Positions 36,166-45,000 of a stretch of DNA of 64,000 nucleotides are shown here, piece by piece. Every line of letters begins with the position of its first letter. Position 1 is the first letter of the stretch. The stretch is taken from contig CBDFFY010000001.1 in assembly GCA_965246925.1 (NCBI GenBank), forward strand, positions 35,781 through 99,780, in the 5' to 3' direction. This DNA is from JANPPS01 sp965246925. GTDB lineage: Bacteria > Pseudomonadota > Alphaproteobacteria > Acetobacterales > Acetobacteraceae. Position numbers and translations under genes: made by a program. Under the pieces are notes generated by a model. The model was given only the letters and a program-made list of their open reading frames with translations, was not told the origin of the DNA and made no database searches.

Positions 36166-36867
36166 TCAGCCGGCTCGGTATTCTTGAAGCACCTCGGCAG
36201 CGGTCAGGGCGACATTGCGAAGACGGACAAATTGCACCTGGCCGTTGTTCTGCGTCGCGCCATCGGCGCGGCGGCCGACCCCGGCAGCCGCGCCGGCGTT
36301 GTTGGCGACGCTGTTGTCGCCGTTGTTGTAGCTCGATCCGACCGTACCGGACGCTGTGCCGTTCAGATAGAACGTGGCGCCGGTATTTCCGGCCGGCAGC
36401 ACCGCGGCAAGGTGCTGCCAGACACCAAGCGCCGGGGGCGTGGGGGAGGCGTAGATGCGGAAGCTACCAGGGCTGCCGCGGCACACCGTGAAGACGCCAC
36501 TGCTCTGTGAGAGATAGGAGTCGATCGGTTGCGGGGCATTGCTGGCGCACTTCGTCAGCAAGCCCTGATAGGGACCAAAGTTGGGCACGTTGACCCACAT
36601 GCTGAGCGTCACGTCCCCGGACAGCTGATCGAATGCCGCGCCATTCGGAATGACGATAGACCCGCCAGCTGCGAAGGAGATGGCCGACCCGCGTGTGCCC
36701 GTGGCCCAGGCCGCACCACCGCTCAGTGTTCCGGCCAGCCCCGCAACCGTCTCGCGCGCGGTCGTGCCGGAGCCGTCATTGAGCGGCCAGGCTGCAACCA
36801 AGCCCCGTGTCGGCACGACGGGTGCGGGCGCGGGTGGCGGATTGTAGAAGGCCGCGTGGAACAGCAT
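36166..36867 (-). CDS. LamG/concanavalin A-like fibre protein
   Basis: A 233-residue product: LVAAWPLNDGSGTTARETVA, then ISFAAGGSIVIPN, then LSMWVNVPN, WQHLAAVLPAG and TFYLNGTASGTVGSSYNN are the strands of a LamG-like jelly roll, ending FVRLRNVALTAAEVLQEYRA. Such domains bind surface sugars. A short Pro-rich leader precedes the domain. TGATG overlap with the upstream fibre gene. Confidence 0.8.
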   Translation of the reverse strand: MLFHAAFYNPPPAPAPVVPTRGLVAAWPLNDGSGTTARETVAGLAGTLSGGAAWATGTRGSAISFAAGGSIVIPNGAAFDQLSGDVTLSMWVNVPNFGPYQGLLTKCASNAPQPIDSYLSQSSGVFTVCRGSPGSFRIYASPTPPALGVWQHLAAVLPAGNTGATFYLNGTASGTVGSSYNNGDNSVANNAGAAAGVGRRADGATQNNGQVQFVRLRNVALTAAEVLQEYRAG

Positions 36868-38519
36868 CAGCTATAGGTCCAGCGCTTGACGGCGCTGACG
36901 CCACTCACGAGCGGCCGCAGCAGAGCCGCCACCTTCGGGCCGATGATGGCCTGGTTGTTGGCGCCGCCGGGATGCACGTTCGGCGTGTCGATCCCGAGCG
37001 CGTTGTTCTGGATGCCCGTGGTGGAGACGAATGTGACGCGCCCCGGCGCGCTGCATCCCGCCTGGGCTGCCTGCAACGACGCCAGGTCCGACCGCGCGAA
37101 GGGGTTCAGCAGCGCGATCTTCGCGGCCGGGCACGCGGACAGCAGCCCGTTCAGAACGCCCGTGACCTGGCTGGTCATCGAGGTCGAGCCGTCGTTGAAG
37201 CCGTGGTTCAACACGATCAGGTCCGGCTGCGGCGTCCAGCTCCGCGCCACGCCCGCCGCGAGCGACGCATAGGACGTGCCGAATACCGGCACGTTGGCGT
37301 AGGCCGCGGTATAGCCGGTGCCGCCCCAGCCGATCACGCCGATCTCCGCGCCCAGCAGCCGGCCGAGCGCGAACGCCCAGCCCATCATCGCGTCGTTGCT
37401 GTCCGGCGTGTTGGCGCCGTCTTGCTGCTTCACCGTGCGGATGCCCTCGGTGATGCTGTCCCCGAACACCAGGATGGTGAGCGGCGCCCGCACCGGCGCC
37501 ACCACGGCACCGCCGGGCGCGAGCGTGAGGCCCTTGAACACGATGGCGGTGGCGGCCGGGGCGTTCCAGCGGTTCAGCAGCACGCCGGCGTCGCTGTCCA
37601 TGGATTTGAACACGACCTCCAGCAGGTGATACGGCACCGTCTGGCTGCCCTGCGTGGCCGCAGGGATCGCGCAGGCGATGGTGCTGGCGACGGGCGCCAG
37701 GGTCCACGGCCCGTTGTCGATCCGCCACCAGATCTGCGACAGCGGCGTGCCGTTGTTTGTCACGTCGAAGTTGAGCGTGCAGCTTGCGCCGGAGAACAGG
37801 GTGTGGACGTAGGCGCCGGGGTTCCACGCGGTGGCGGCCCCGGCCAGCACCTGCCAGTTGCCGGGCGAGTACAGCAACGCCGGATCGTTCGGCGCGATGG
37901 CGGTGCCTGTGACCGCGCCGGTCTTGCTGTCGGCGGTGGTGCCGTCGAGGTGCCACAGCGCCGCGAGGTTCGCCTCCGACCCGGCATAGGCGGCCGCCGG
38001 CGGCGTGAAGGCGCCGGTGTAGCGGATGCCGGTCCAGACCGCGGCCTCGTCGATCGCGCCGTTCCAAGGCGTGCTGAACCCATCGAAGTTCCGCAGCGTG
38101 ATGCCGTGGGTGTAGGTGGGGTTCGTCGCAGCAAGTGCCGTGCTGCTGGACTGCTGCAGCACGCCATCCAGCCACAAGGACGAGCCTCCGGGCCCCGCGC
38201 ATACCGCGACGTGATGGAACACGCCGATACCGCCGGACAGCGCACTGCCCGTGAGTTGGACTTGCCCGTTCTGATACGTGCCGATGAAGGCAACCAGGGC
38301 CCCGTTCATCGTGCCGAACCACACGCTGTCGGTGTTGCCCATCGCCGCGAACGCGCCGCTGCTGGTGATGGGCGCGCTGATCCACGCCTCGACCGTCCAT
38401 CCCGTGCTGGCCAGCAGCGCCGCGCCCGTGGTGGCGTAGCCGCCGGTCAGCGCCTGGCCGAACTTGCCCGTGCCGTAGGTGAGCGTCGAGCCGCCGCCGG
38501 CGCTGAGATCGTTCGCCAC
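36867..38519 (-). CDS. Tail fibre with LamG-like domain and SGNH hydrolase domain
   Basis: Residues 1-210 form a LamG-like domain (FGQALTGGYATTGAALLAST, then WTVEAWISAP, GVFHHVAVCAG, SLWLDGVLQQ, GAIDEAAVW). Residues about 345-540 are an SGNH/GDSL hydrolase: block I FGDSITEG (about 350), block II GWGGTGY, block III LNHGFND (about 438) and block V DTPNVHPGG (about 512). SGNH enzymes on phage fibres typically remove acetyl groups from capsule or O-antigen. Start is GTG 38519, directly after the previous stop. It is probably a receptor-modifying fibre component. Confidence 0.85.
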   Translation of the reverse strand: MANDLSAGGGSTLTYGTGKFGQALTGGYATTGAALLASTGWTVEAWISAPITSSGAFAAMGNTDSVWFGTMNGALVAFIGTYQNGQVQLTGSALSGGIGVFHHVAVCAGPGGSSLWLDGVLQQSSSTALAATNPTYTHGITLRNFDGFSTPWNGAIDEAAVWTGIRYTGAFTPPAAAYAGSEANLAALWHLDGTTADSKTGAVTGTAIAPNDPALLYSPGNWQVLAGAATAWNPGAYVHTLFSGASCTLNFDVTNNGTPLSQIWWRIDNGPWTLAPVASTIACAIPAATQGSQTVPYHLLEVVFKSMDSDAGVLLNRWNAPAATAIVFKGLTLAPGGAVVAPVRAPLTILVFGDSITEGIRTVKQQDGANTPDSNDAMMGWAFALGRLLGAEIGVIGWGGTGYTAAYANVPVFGTSYASLAAGVARSWTPQPDLIVLNHGFNDGSTSMTSQVTGVLNGLLSACPAAKIALLNPFARSDLASLQAAQAGCSAPGRVTFVSTTGIQNNALGIDTPNVHPGGANNQAIIGPKVAALLRPLVSGVSAVKRWTYS

Positions 38520-39167
38520 TTAGTAGCTCCCGAACCAGGTCACGCCCGCATCCGGCGTGAAGAACATGAACACGTCCATGCTGCCTGCAGCCGTGTTCGG
38601 CGTGGGTGCGGCGCCGCCCGCCCACTTCACGCCTGCGGGCAGCGTTGCCACCCGCCCGGCCGTCGCATCCTGCCGCAGGAACAGCATGATCGACTGCACC
38701 TGTCCGGCCACGCCCCCCGACAGGCTGAACGTGCAGCTGGCGGTCAGCGTCACGTCATACGCGGAGCTGCCGCCGTTCGGTCCGCCGGGCGCGGCCAAGG
38801 TCTGTGCTGAGCCCGAAGCGGCAACCACCGTCACGGTGAGCGGTGACGGTGCTTGCGCGAGGGCTGAGAATGCACTGGCAGTTGCGGAGAGTGAGATCGT
38901 CGTACCGGCCTCTCCGGTGAGGCTGAGCAAGGCGCCGGTGCTGCTGTTGCCGAGGGCGCGCGAGATCGTGCCATCGGCATTGTAGGTGCCGGTTCCGGTT
39001 TCCCAAGGCCCGGATGGCACCTCGATCGCATAAGGGAAGGTGGAACCGGCTGTCACGCCAGCAGCAGCAAACGTCTGGTGCCGGACCGCCGCACCCGAGA
39101 CGGTGATCGCCCCCGTCCCGATGGTGGCGGTGGTTTCCCGCACCCGGTCCTTCAGCACCAACGCCAT
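38520..39167 (-). CDS. Tail fibre-like structural protein, 215 residues
   Basis: The N-terminus (LVLKDRVRETTATIGTGAIT) is a recurrent start of phage fibre proteins; the following segment (YAIEVPSGPWETGTGTYNAD, then ISRALGNSST) also fits. The second half (TSYDV-like strands, SIMLFLRQDATAGRVATLP) is beta-rich. Probably a fibre or baseplate-distal structural protein. ATG 39167 is clear. Confidence 0.65.
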   Translation of the reverse strand: MALVLKDRVRETTATIGTGAITVSGAAVRHQTFAAAGVTAGSTFPYAIEVPSGPWETGTGTYNADGTISRALGNSSTGALLSLTGEAGTTISLSATASAFSALAQAPSPLTVTVVAASGSAQTLAAPGGPNGGSSAYDVTLTASCTFSLSGGVAGQVQSIMLFLRQDATAGRVATLPAGVKWAGGAAPTPNTAAGSMDVFMFFTPDAGVTWFGSY

Positions 39168-39194
39168 CGCCGCCCTCCCCTACTGTCGATCGGC

Positions 39195-39833
39195 CTAGGC
39201 TTCGTCGACCAGGAAGCTCGAGCACGTGACCGGCGCGCCGGCCGTGATCGTCGCCGGCACCAGCTGCATCGAGCCCGTGCCGCCCACTGCCGACACGTCG
39301 ACGTCCAGCACGGCCACGTCCGCCGACGTGGTCAGGCGGCAGTAGCCGGGCGTGCCGGTGTTCGCGGCCGAGCTGTCCTGCGTGATGGCGGAAGCCTGCA
39401 GCACGACGCCCAGAACCGCCGTCGGCGCGCCGGCCGCGGTCGTGAAGCCGCCGCCCGTGAGCGTCACCGTCGGCGCGCTGGTGTAGCCCGTGCCGGGGTT
39501 GGTGATCGTGATGCTGGTGACCGCACCACCGGAGACGTTGGCCGCCGCCGCCGCGCCCGTGCCGCCACCGCCGCTGAACGCGACCGTCGGGTTGGAGGTG
39601 TATCCCGCGCCGCCGGCGCCGAGCACCAGGTTGTTCACGCCGGCGTTCACCACCGAGCCGAAGCCGCCCGCGTTGCCGAACAGTGTGGAGAGCAGCGTGC
39701 CGGTTGCGGCCGTGTCCGCGCTGGCCGGGATGGCGCCGCTGTAGATCTTCAGCTTGGCGCCGGCGCCAAGCGCCGTGTTGATGGCTGCCGCGCGGGCGGC
39801 CTTGGCGGCGGTGGTGAGGTTGAGAACGGCCAT
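39195..39833 (-). CDS. Structural protein with repeated GYTSxPTV motifs, 212 residues
   Basis: The N-terminus (NLTTAAKAARAAAINTALGA, then KLKIYSGAIPASADTAATGT) and C-terminus (GYCRLTTSADVAVLD) belong to a phage structural type; between them is an insert with two repeats, GAGYTSNPTVAFSGGGGTG and GTGYTSAPTVTLTGGG, a beta-repeat seen in some fibres. It is probably part of the fibre complex. Its leader carries repeat C2. Confidence 0.65.
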   Translation of the reverse strand: MAVLNLTTAAKAARAAAINTALGAGAKLKIYSGAIPASADTAATGTLLSTLFGNAGGFGSVVNAGVNNLVLGAGGAGYTSNPTVAFSGGGGTGAAAAANVSGGAVTSITITNPGTGYTSAPTVTLTGGGFTTAAGAPTAVLGVVLQASAITQDSSAANTGTPGYCRLTTSADVAVLDVDVSAVGGTGSMQLVPATITAGAPVTCSSFLVDEA

Positions 39834-39869
39834 GGGTGCCTCCGGGATGAGGCGGCACCCATCGCCGGG

Positions 39870-39947
39870 GGTGGTTCCCGCAGCGAGCCTCGCCGCGGCG
39901 GACGAGCAAGCGCTCGCCGCGGCGGACGAGCAAGCGCTCGCCGCGGG
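39870..39947 (-). repeat. Late-operon repeat C2
   Basis: GGTTCCCGC followed by two tandem units containing CGGCGGACGAGCAAGCGCTCG, in the leader of the 39833 gene. The unit is in inverted orientation relative to C3, while the GGTTCCCGC end is not. Confidence 0.75.
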
Positions 39948-39952
39948 TTAGG

Positions 39953-40555
39953 TCACCCCGGCGGGATCGGCCAGGTGATCGACGCGAGCACGTCCTGCAC
40001 GCCCCCGATCGTCGTTGCGCCGGCGACCCGCATCTTGCTCGAGCGCCGCATCTCCTTGATGGCCGATCCCGCGACCGCCCAGCCCTGCATGACCAAGGTG
40101 ACCTGCTGGGCGACCTGCAGCAGCGTCACCTCCGTGCCGACCTGGTGCAGCGCGTCCTTCTCGGCCGCGAGCCACGGATAGTCCGCGTCATGCAGCGGAG
40201 CCGTCGCCGCGAGCGCCCGGGCCGCATCGTCGGCGGTGGCCTGGTACTCGAGCATCTGCCCCGCGCCAGGGGTCAGGAACTGCAGCCTTGCCTGCTCGGC
40301 CTGATCGTCGATCAGCAGCGTGGCCGCGGCCTTGACCTGCGCCAGCGTGGCGCTTGCAGGCGTCGGCAACGGGATCGGCGACAAGATGCCGTTCAGCAGT
40401 CGGCACTGCTGCGGCAGCGCCGCCACCACGGTCTCGTATTGCTCCTTCGTCACGGCCGTGGCGCCGGTCGGCACCGTCACCGCGATCCCGTGATCCGTGA
40501 TCGTGCCGTCCGTGGCGATGCGGACGTAGTAGGCGTTGGGGGATGTGCCGCTCAT
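39953..40555 (-). CDS. Hypothetical tail-region protein, 200 residues
   Basis: An N-terminal strand pair (YYVRIATDGTITDHGIAVTV) is followed by helices (ATLAQVKAAATLLIDDQAEQ, then MLEYQATADDAARALA) and YPWLAAEKDALHQVG. Proteins of this plan occur next to fibre genes and resemble fibre assembly factors, but I cannot name the family firmly. Confidence 0.6.
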   Translation of the reverse strand: MSGTSPNAYYVRIATDGTITDHGIAVTVPTGATAVTKEQYETVVAALPQQCRLLNGILSPIPLPTPASATLAQVKAAATLLIDDQAEQARLQFLTPGAGQMLEYQATADDAARALAATAPLHDADYPWLAAEKDALHQVGTEVTLLQVAQQVTLVMQGWAVAGSAIKEMRRSSKMRVAGATTIGGVQDVLASITWPIPPG

Positions 40556-40570
40556 CGATGGCGTCCTTTG

Positions 40571-40897
40571 TCACGCATGCGCCGCGACCTTATTGCCGCC
40601 GCCGGCAACAAGCTCGCATTCGTCGAGGTAGGCGCGCCACCGCACCCGCGCCTGCGGACCGATCCAGATCTGCGCGCGGCACATCGCGGCCGGCGGCTGC
40701 TGACGCACGTTGCACGCGACGATCCGCACCTGATCCTCGCCCAGCAGCGCCATGAGTTCGAGCCACATTGCCTGCGGCATGGGTGTGAAGTCGCGATAGA
40801 CCCACCCTTCCAGCGGCGCGGGCGGCCCCATCCGCAAGAAGGGCGCCGCCTGGCTCTCCCGCATGAAGCCCGCGAGTGTCGGTGTCGGGTCGTTCAT
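40571..40897 (-). CDS. Hypothetical protein, 108 residues
   Basis: The product is Pro- and Trp-rich (PAPLEGWVYRDFTPMPQAMW) with two Cys (VACNVRQQPPAAMCRAQIWI). It overlaps the upstream stop by ATGA. No family is recognised. It lies among the fibre genes. Confidence 0.55.
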   Translation of the reverse strand: MNDPTPTLAGFMRESQAAPFLRMGPPAPLEGWVYRDFTPMPQAMWLELMALLGEDQVRIVACNVRQQPPAAMCRAQIWIGPQARVRWRAYLDECELVAGGGNKVAAHA

Positions 40898-41343
40898 GCG
40901 ACGGCCTCAGGCATCGTCGCCAGCGGCTGGGCCACGTTGATCGCGGTGCCGCCGCTGCTCAGCTCCTCCGCCCAGCACTGGCAGGATGCCAGCCCGTTCA
41001 GGAAGCCCAGCCGCGAGGCGATCTCCCAGAGCCCTTGGGGGCTGGGGACCGCGCCCGTGCGCTGAACGCTCATGCTCATGTGACGCACGGTGCCGCAGGG
41101 GTGCTTCGTCTCGAGCGAGTAGGTCACGAAGAACGGAAAGGGACCTGGGATCATGACGGTGCGGGCGTTCATATCCTCCCTGTGCAGCAGCTCGCCCTGC
41201 TGCGTCTGCAGCCGCTCCTGCACGGATCGGATGTCGATCGGCGCGTCCGCGGCGAAGTTCCGCAGCTCGCGCAGCGCCTGCTCGACCCCCTCGTCGATTA
41301 TCAACGGCGCGACCATCCGCGCGCCATCAACCGCCGTCTCCAT
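40894..41343 (-). CDS. Hypothetical protein, 149 residues
   Basis: ATG 41343 has GGAGG eight bases upstream, better than GTG 41367. An N-terminal helix (EGVEQALRELRNFAADAPID) precedes a beta domain with KHPCGTVRHMSMSVQR and a C-terminal helix with two Cys (ASCQCWAEEL). No family is recognised. Confidence 0.6.
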   Translation of the reverse strand: METAVDGARMVAPLIIDEGVEQALRELRNFAADAPIDIRSVQERLQTQQGELLHREDMNARTVMIPGPFPFFVTYSLETKHPCGTVRHMSMSVQRTGAVPSPQGLWEIASRLGFLNGLASCQCWAEELSSGGTAINVAQPLATMPEAVA

Positions 41344-41463
41344 GCCGATGCCCTCCGGTGCCGGCACGTCGCGGGCCGGATGGCCGAACCCTACACCAGG
41401 CCCGGCAGGGCGGAATACGCGCGGCGACCGCAGCGCACGTAAACCAGGGCCGTCCCGCTTGCC

Positions 41464-41847
41464 TTACGGCTTCACCGGCCAGGTGATCTCCAGCGGATAT
41501 CCCGGCTGCTCCGTCAGGCCGCGCAGCGCCGTCCGGTAGTCGCGCCAGCGCTGCACCACCTCCGCCGAGAGCGGCGCGTCGGCCAGCTGCGTCCAGTCGC
41601 TCTCCGCCAGGAGCCGGTTCCGGCTCAGGCGCGCGTCGCTTGCCGCGATCAGCGGGTCCGGACCACGCTGGCGCCACTGCCCGTCCGTGAAGGTCCAGGT
41701 GCCGCCGGCGCGGATGTGTTCGAAGACGTGCTGCGACACCTCGACCGTGCCCGGCACCCGCTCCTGGTGCGCCGGGAAGCTTTCGTCCGCCACCTGCCCG
41801 ACGCTCTCGACCACGCCGCCGTTGCCGAGCACGGCGAACCAGGTCAT
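41464..41847 (-). CDS. Phage tail assembly chaperone-like protein, 127 residues
   Basis: The C-terminal half, RLSRNRLLAESDWTQLADAP then LSAEVVQRWRDYRTALRGLT and YPLEITWPVKP, is the signature of small phage tail assembly chaperones found beside fibre genes. The N-terminal half (WFAVLGNGGVVESVGQVADE) is a beta domain common in the same proteins. It probably assists fibre folding or attachment. Confidence 0.75.
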   Translation of the reverse strand: MTWFAVLGNGGVVESVGQVADESFPAHQERVPGTVEVSQHVFEHIRAGGTWTFTDGQWRQRGPDPLIAASDARLSRNRLLAESDWTQLADAPLSAEVVQRWRDYRTALRGLTEQPGYPLEITWPVKP

Positions 41848-42056
41848 CGCTTCATGCTCATCACCGCCATCCTCACACCGGAAACCCCGCCTGAACCCGG
41901 GTCCGACGTGACCATCTCATAGGTGTAGTTCCCGCCCGGGGGCACCTCCACGTGGAAATCGTGCCAGACGCCGCCGCGGGGCGTCGCCCACGACGCGACC
42001 AGCACCCGACCGTCCGGGCCGGTGCGATAGAGGGCGACCGTGTATGGACTGCTCAT
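41844..42056 (-). CDS. Small beta-rich tail protein, 70 residues
   Basis: YTVALYRTGPDGRVLVASWA, then WHDFHVEVPPGGNYTYEMVT suggests one small beta-sandwich. It is sandwiched between the I-J fusion and the tail chaperone with ATGA coupling to the latter. Function unknown. Confidence 0.55.
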   Translation of the reverse strand: MSSPYTVALYRTGPDGRVLVASWATPRGGVWHDFHVEVPPGGNYTYEMVTSDPGSGGVSGVRMAVMSMKR

Positions 42057-42059
42057 CTG

Positions 42060-45000
42060 TTATCCTCCGAACCCGCCCTCGGGTCCGCCGTTCTGCTGTG
42101 TCGTGTCGTACTGGTCGCTCTCGAAGTAGGCCCGCAGGAACACCACCACGCCCGATGCGCCGGCCACCGTGTCCACCGTGGCGTAAAGCGTCCGGGACCC
42201 GCCGATGAACCGGCCGGTGAAAGCGACGGCGAGCTGCGACCCGGCGCCAGGCGCGATCCAGCCCGTCGGCACGACCAAGTTCCGGATGTTGGCCGTGTCG
42301 ATCGTGGCCACGCCGATCTGCGCCGAGTTCAGCAGCGCGAAGTCGGCCGCGAGGTGGGATGCGTGCAACTGCCCGGCCGCGATCTGGTCCGCGCCGATCG
42401 CGCCCGCCTTCACCGAGCCGACCGTGAGGGTGTCCGCGTCGACCTCGTTGGCCGTCAGGCGGTTCGCGCCGACGAGGATGGCCTTCACGCTCGTGGCGGT
42501 CACCGTGGTGGCCGTCAGCGCCTGCACGAAGGCCGAGCCCGCAACCACGGTGCCGGCGTTGATCCGGTTTGCGTCCAGCGTCCCGGTCTTGATCATGCCG
42601 CCGTCGATGGTGGTGACGCCGCCCGGCACCCACTCGCCGACCACGGCCGCGCCCTGCGGCACGGCGCCCAGCATGGCCTTCGTCCAGGCCATGTAGGGCT
42701 GGAAGGCTCCGCCGTTCGGATTCCCGTAGCCCAGGATACGCAGCATCCCCGACACCGCGTTCGCCGGCGCGATCGCGATCATCTCGAGGCGGGTGTACTG
42801 GTTCTCCGCGAAAGCTCCGCCAGCCACGGCGTTGTTCATCACGGTCGGCCCGTAGCTGGTCGGCAGCACGTTGCCGCCGGCGTCGAACCAGATGATCACG
42901 ATCTGCCCGACCATGTTGTTGCCGCAGGATACGAGGGCGGCTGCGGCGTAGGTCTTGCCGGCGCTCACCGCCACGCCGAACGAGGGTGCGACGCTGTTGC
43001 CGTGCCAGTCCCAGACGAAGTGCTGGACGCTGTAGATCGTCCCGGAGCCGACATACTGCGACCAGCCTGACCCGAACCCCGCGAGCGCATAGGGCGGGTT
43101 CAGCGAGGCGGCCGTGCCCATGCGGATCGTCGGGTCGGTCACGCCGGGCATGTTCGGGCCCTCGGTGAAGAAGACCCAGCCCTGCGTCCCTTGATCCGGG
43201 CAGGAGTTCCAGATGACGTTGCTGGGCGAGCCGAACGCGGCCTTGGCGGCGGTGACGGCCCCGGCGGCCAGGGCGCCGGTCGTGACCTGCCCGGCGGCGA
43301 TGTTGCCCGCCTGGACCGCGCCGACGGCCAGCTGGTTCGTGGCGATCGACTGCGACCGCACCATGCCGCCGTCGACCACTGTGGTGCCGCCGGGCGCCCA
43401 CGGCATGGGTGCCGGGACGTTCGGCAGGTAGGTGCCGAGCCCCGCCTGCGTGAAGAAGAGGTAGGGGTTGGAGCCGGAGCTTGCGCCCTGGACCGATTGC
43501 GAGATGGGGAGGTTCCCCATCCGCATCATCAGCGTGCACAGGACGGCGCCGGCCGGTACGGCACTGCGCACAAACAGCTGGCGGTAGTTCGCGAGCGTGT
43601 TGCCCGTCAGCGATGGCGCAAAGCTCTGCGCGCCGGTCGAGGGCGCGCTGATGAGCACCTGGTTGGCGCTGCCGTCGACGCCCACGAAGAGCAGGAACAG
43701 CTCGACGGAGCAGCGGTGCGTGTTCACCTTGACCTGGGCTTCCATCAGGTCGCCCGGGGTGCAGGGCACGGCGGCGCCCCAATAGGTCTCGTGCACCCCG
43801 TCGAACTTGTAGACCGAGCCGTCGGCACCATTCAGCGGCGCCCACGACACGTCGAGGAGCTGGCCCGCCGGCAAGGACGCTACTGTCACGATGCCCGTGC
43901 CGAAGCCGGCCAGCGTGTAGGGGTTGCCAGGCGGCGAGGCGGTGACGGCCGACATCCACCCGGAGCCGGACAGCGTGCAGCACCCGTTCCAGATAAGGTT
44001 CGTGGGTGACCCCACGGAGAGCTTGGTGCCGTCGATCGCGCCGGCGCTCACGGTGCGCGCGACGACGGCGCCGGTCTGCAGCATGCCGCCGGAGACCTGC
44101 GTGACGCCGCCCGGCTGCCAGGGCTGCGGCTGGGCGCCCTGCGCGATCGTGACCGGCGTGGAAGGGCCCAGCAGCGCCTTCGTGAAGAACACGTACGGGG
44201 TGGAGCCGGCCGGCCCGGCCGGAATGTCCGCCCCGTTGTCGTTCAGCCCGTCGATCATCATGCGCGCGCGCACCGCGCCGTCCGGCACCTGGCCCTTGCA
44301 CCAGCTGAAGCCGTACTGCGCGATCTCGGAGCCCCCGATCGGCCCCGCGACCCTGCCTCCGATCGCGCCGGCGCCGACGGTCGCGCCAGCTGCGGTCACG
44401 AAGTCGATGCGGACCCGCGCGAAGCAGCGGTGTGCCGCGAGGTAGGCCGACGCCTCCCACCAGTCGCCGGCGGTGCATGGCACGCCGTTCGTCGCGTCCG
44501 GATCCCACGCCACGAACATGGCCTGCCCAACCGGCAGGCTGGGCGCCTTGACGCACCCGGATCCGAGCCCGGCGAGGGCATAGCTCCCGGCGGCCATGCC
44601 GTCGCCCGTCACGGAGCCGAGGGACGAAGCGACGGTCGACAGGTTCGCCCACCCGGTCGCGGTCGACGGGCAGGTCGCGTTCCAGATGACGTTGGCGGCG
44701 GATGCGACCGCCAGCTTCTCGAGGGTTGCCGCGCCCGCCGCCAAGTTGCGGGTGACGACGGTCTCCGTCTTGATGAGACCGCCGCCGATCGAGGTGATGC
44801 CGCCAGGCGCCCAGGGCGACACCTGCGTCGCGTTCGGGACCGTCTTGCCGAGCCCCGCGCGGGTGAAGATGCAGAACCCGTTCGCCTGCCCCGGCTGCGG
44901 GCTCGCAAGCCGCAGCACCATGGTGATCTTGCTGGCGCTCGATGGCACCTGCGCGATCAGCGAAACCGGCAGGAACGGAGCGAGCCCTCCCTGCAGGGCC

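Noticed and set aside
36871..38625. 584-codon minus frame overlapping the SGNH gene
   Set aside because: Shadow frame; GDS, GxND and DxxH blocks occur only in the 36867-38519 frame.
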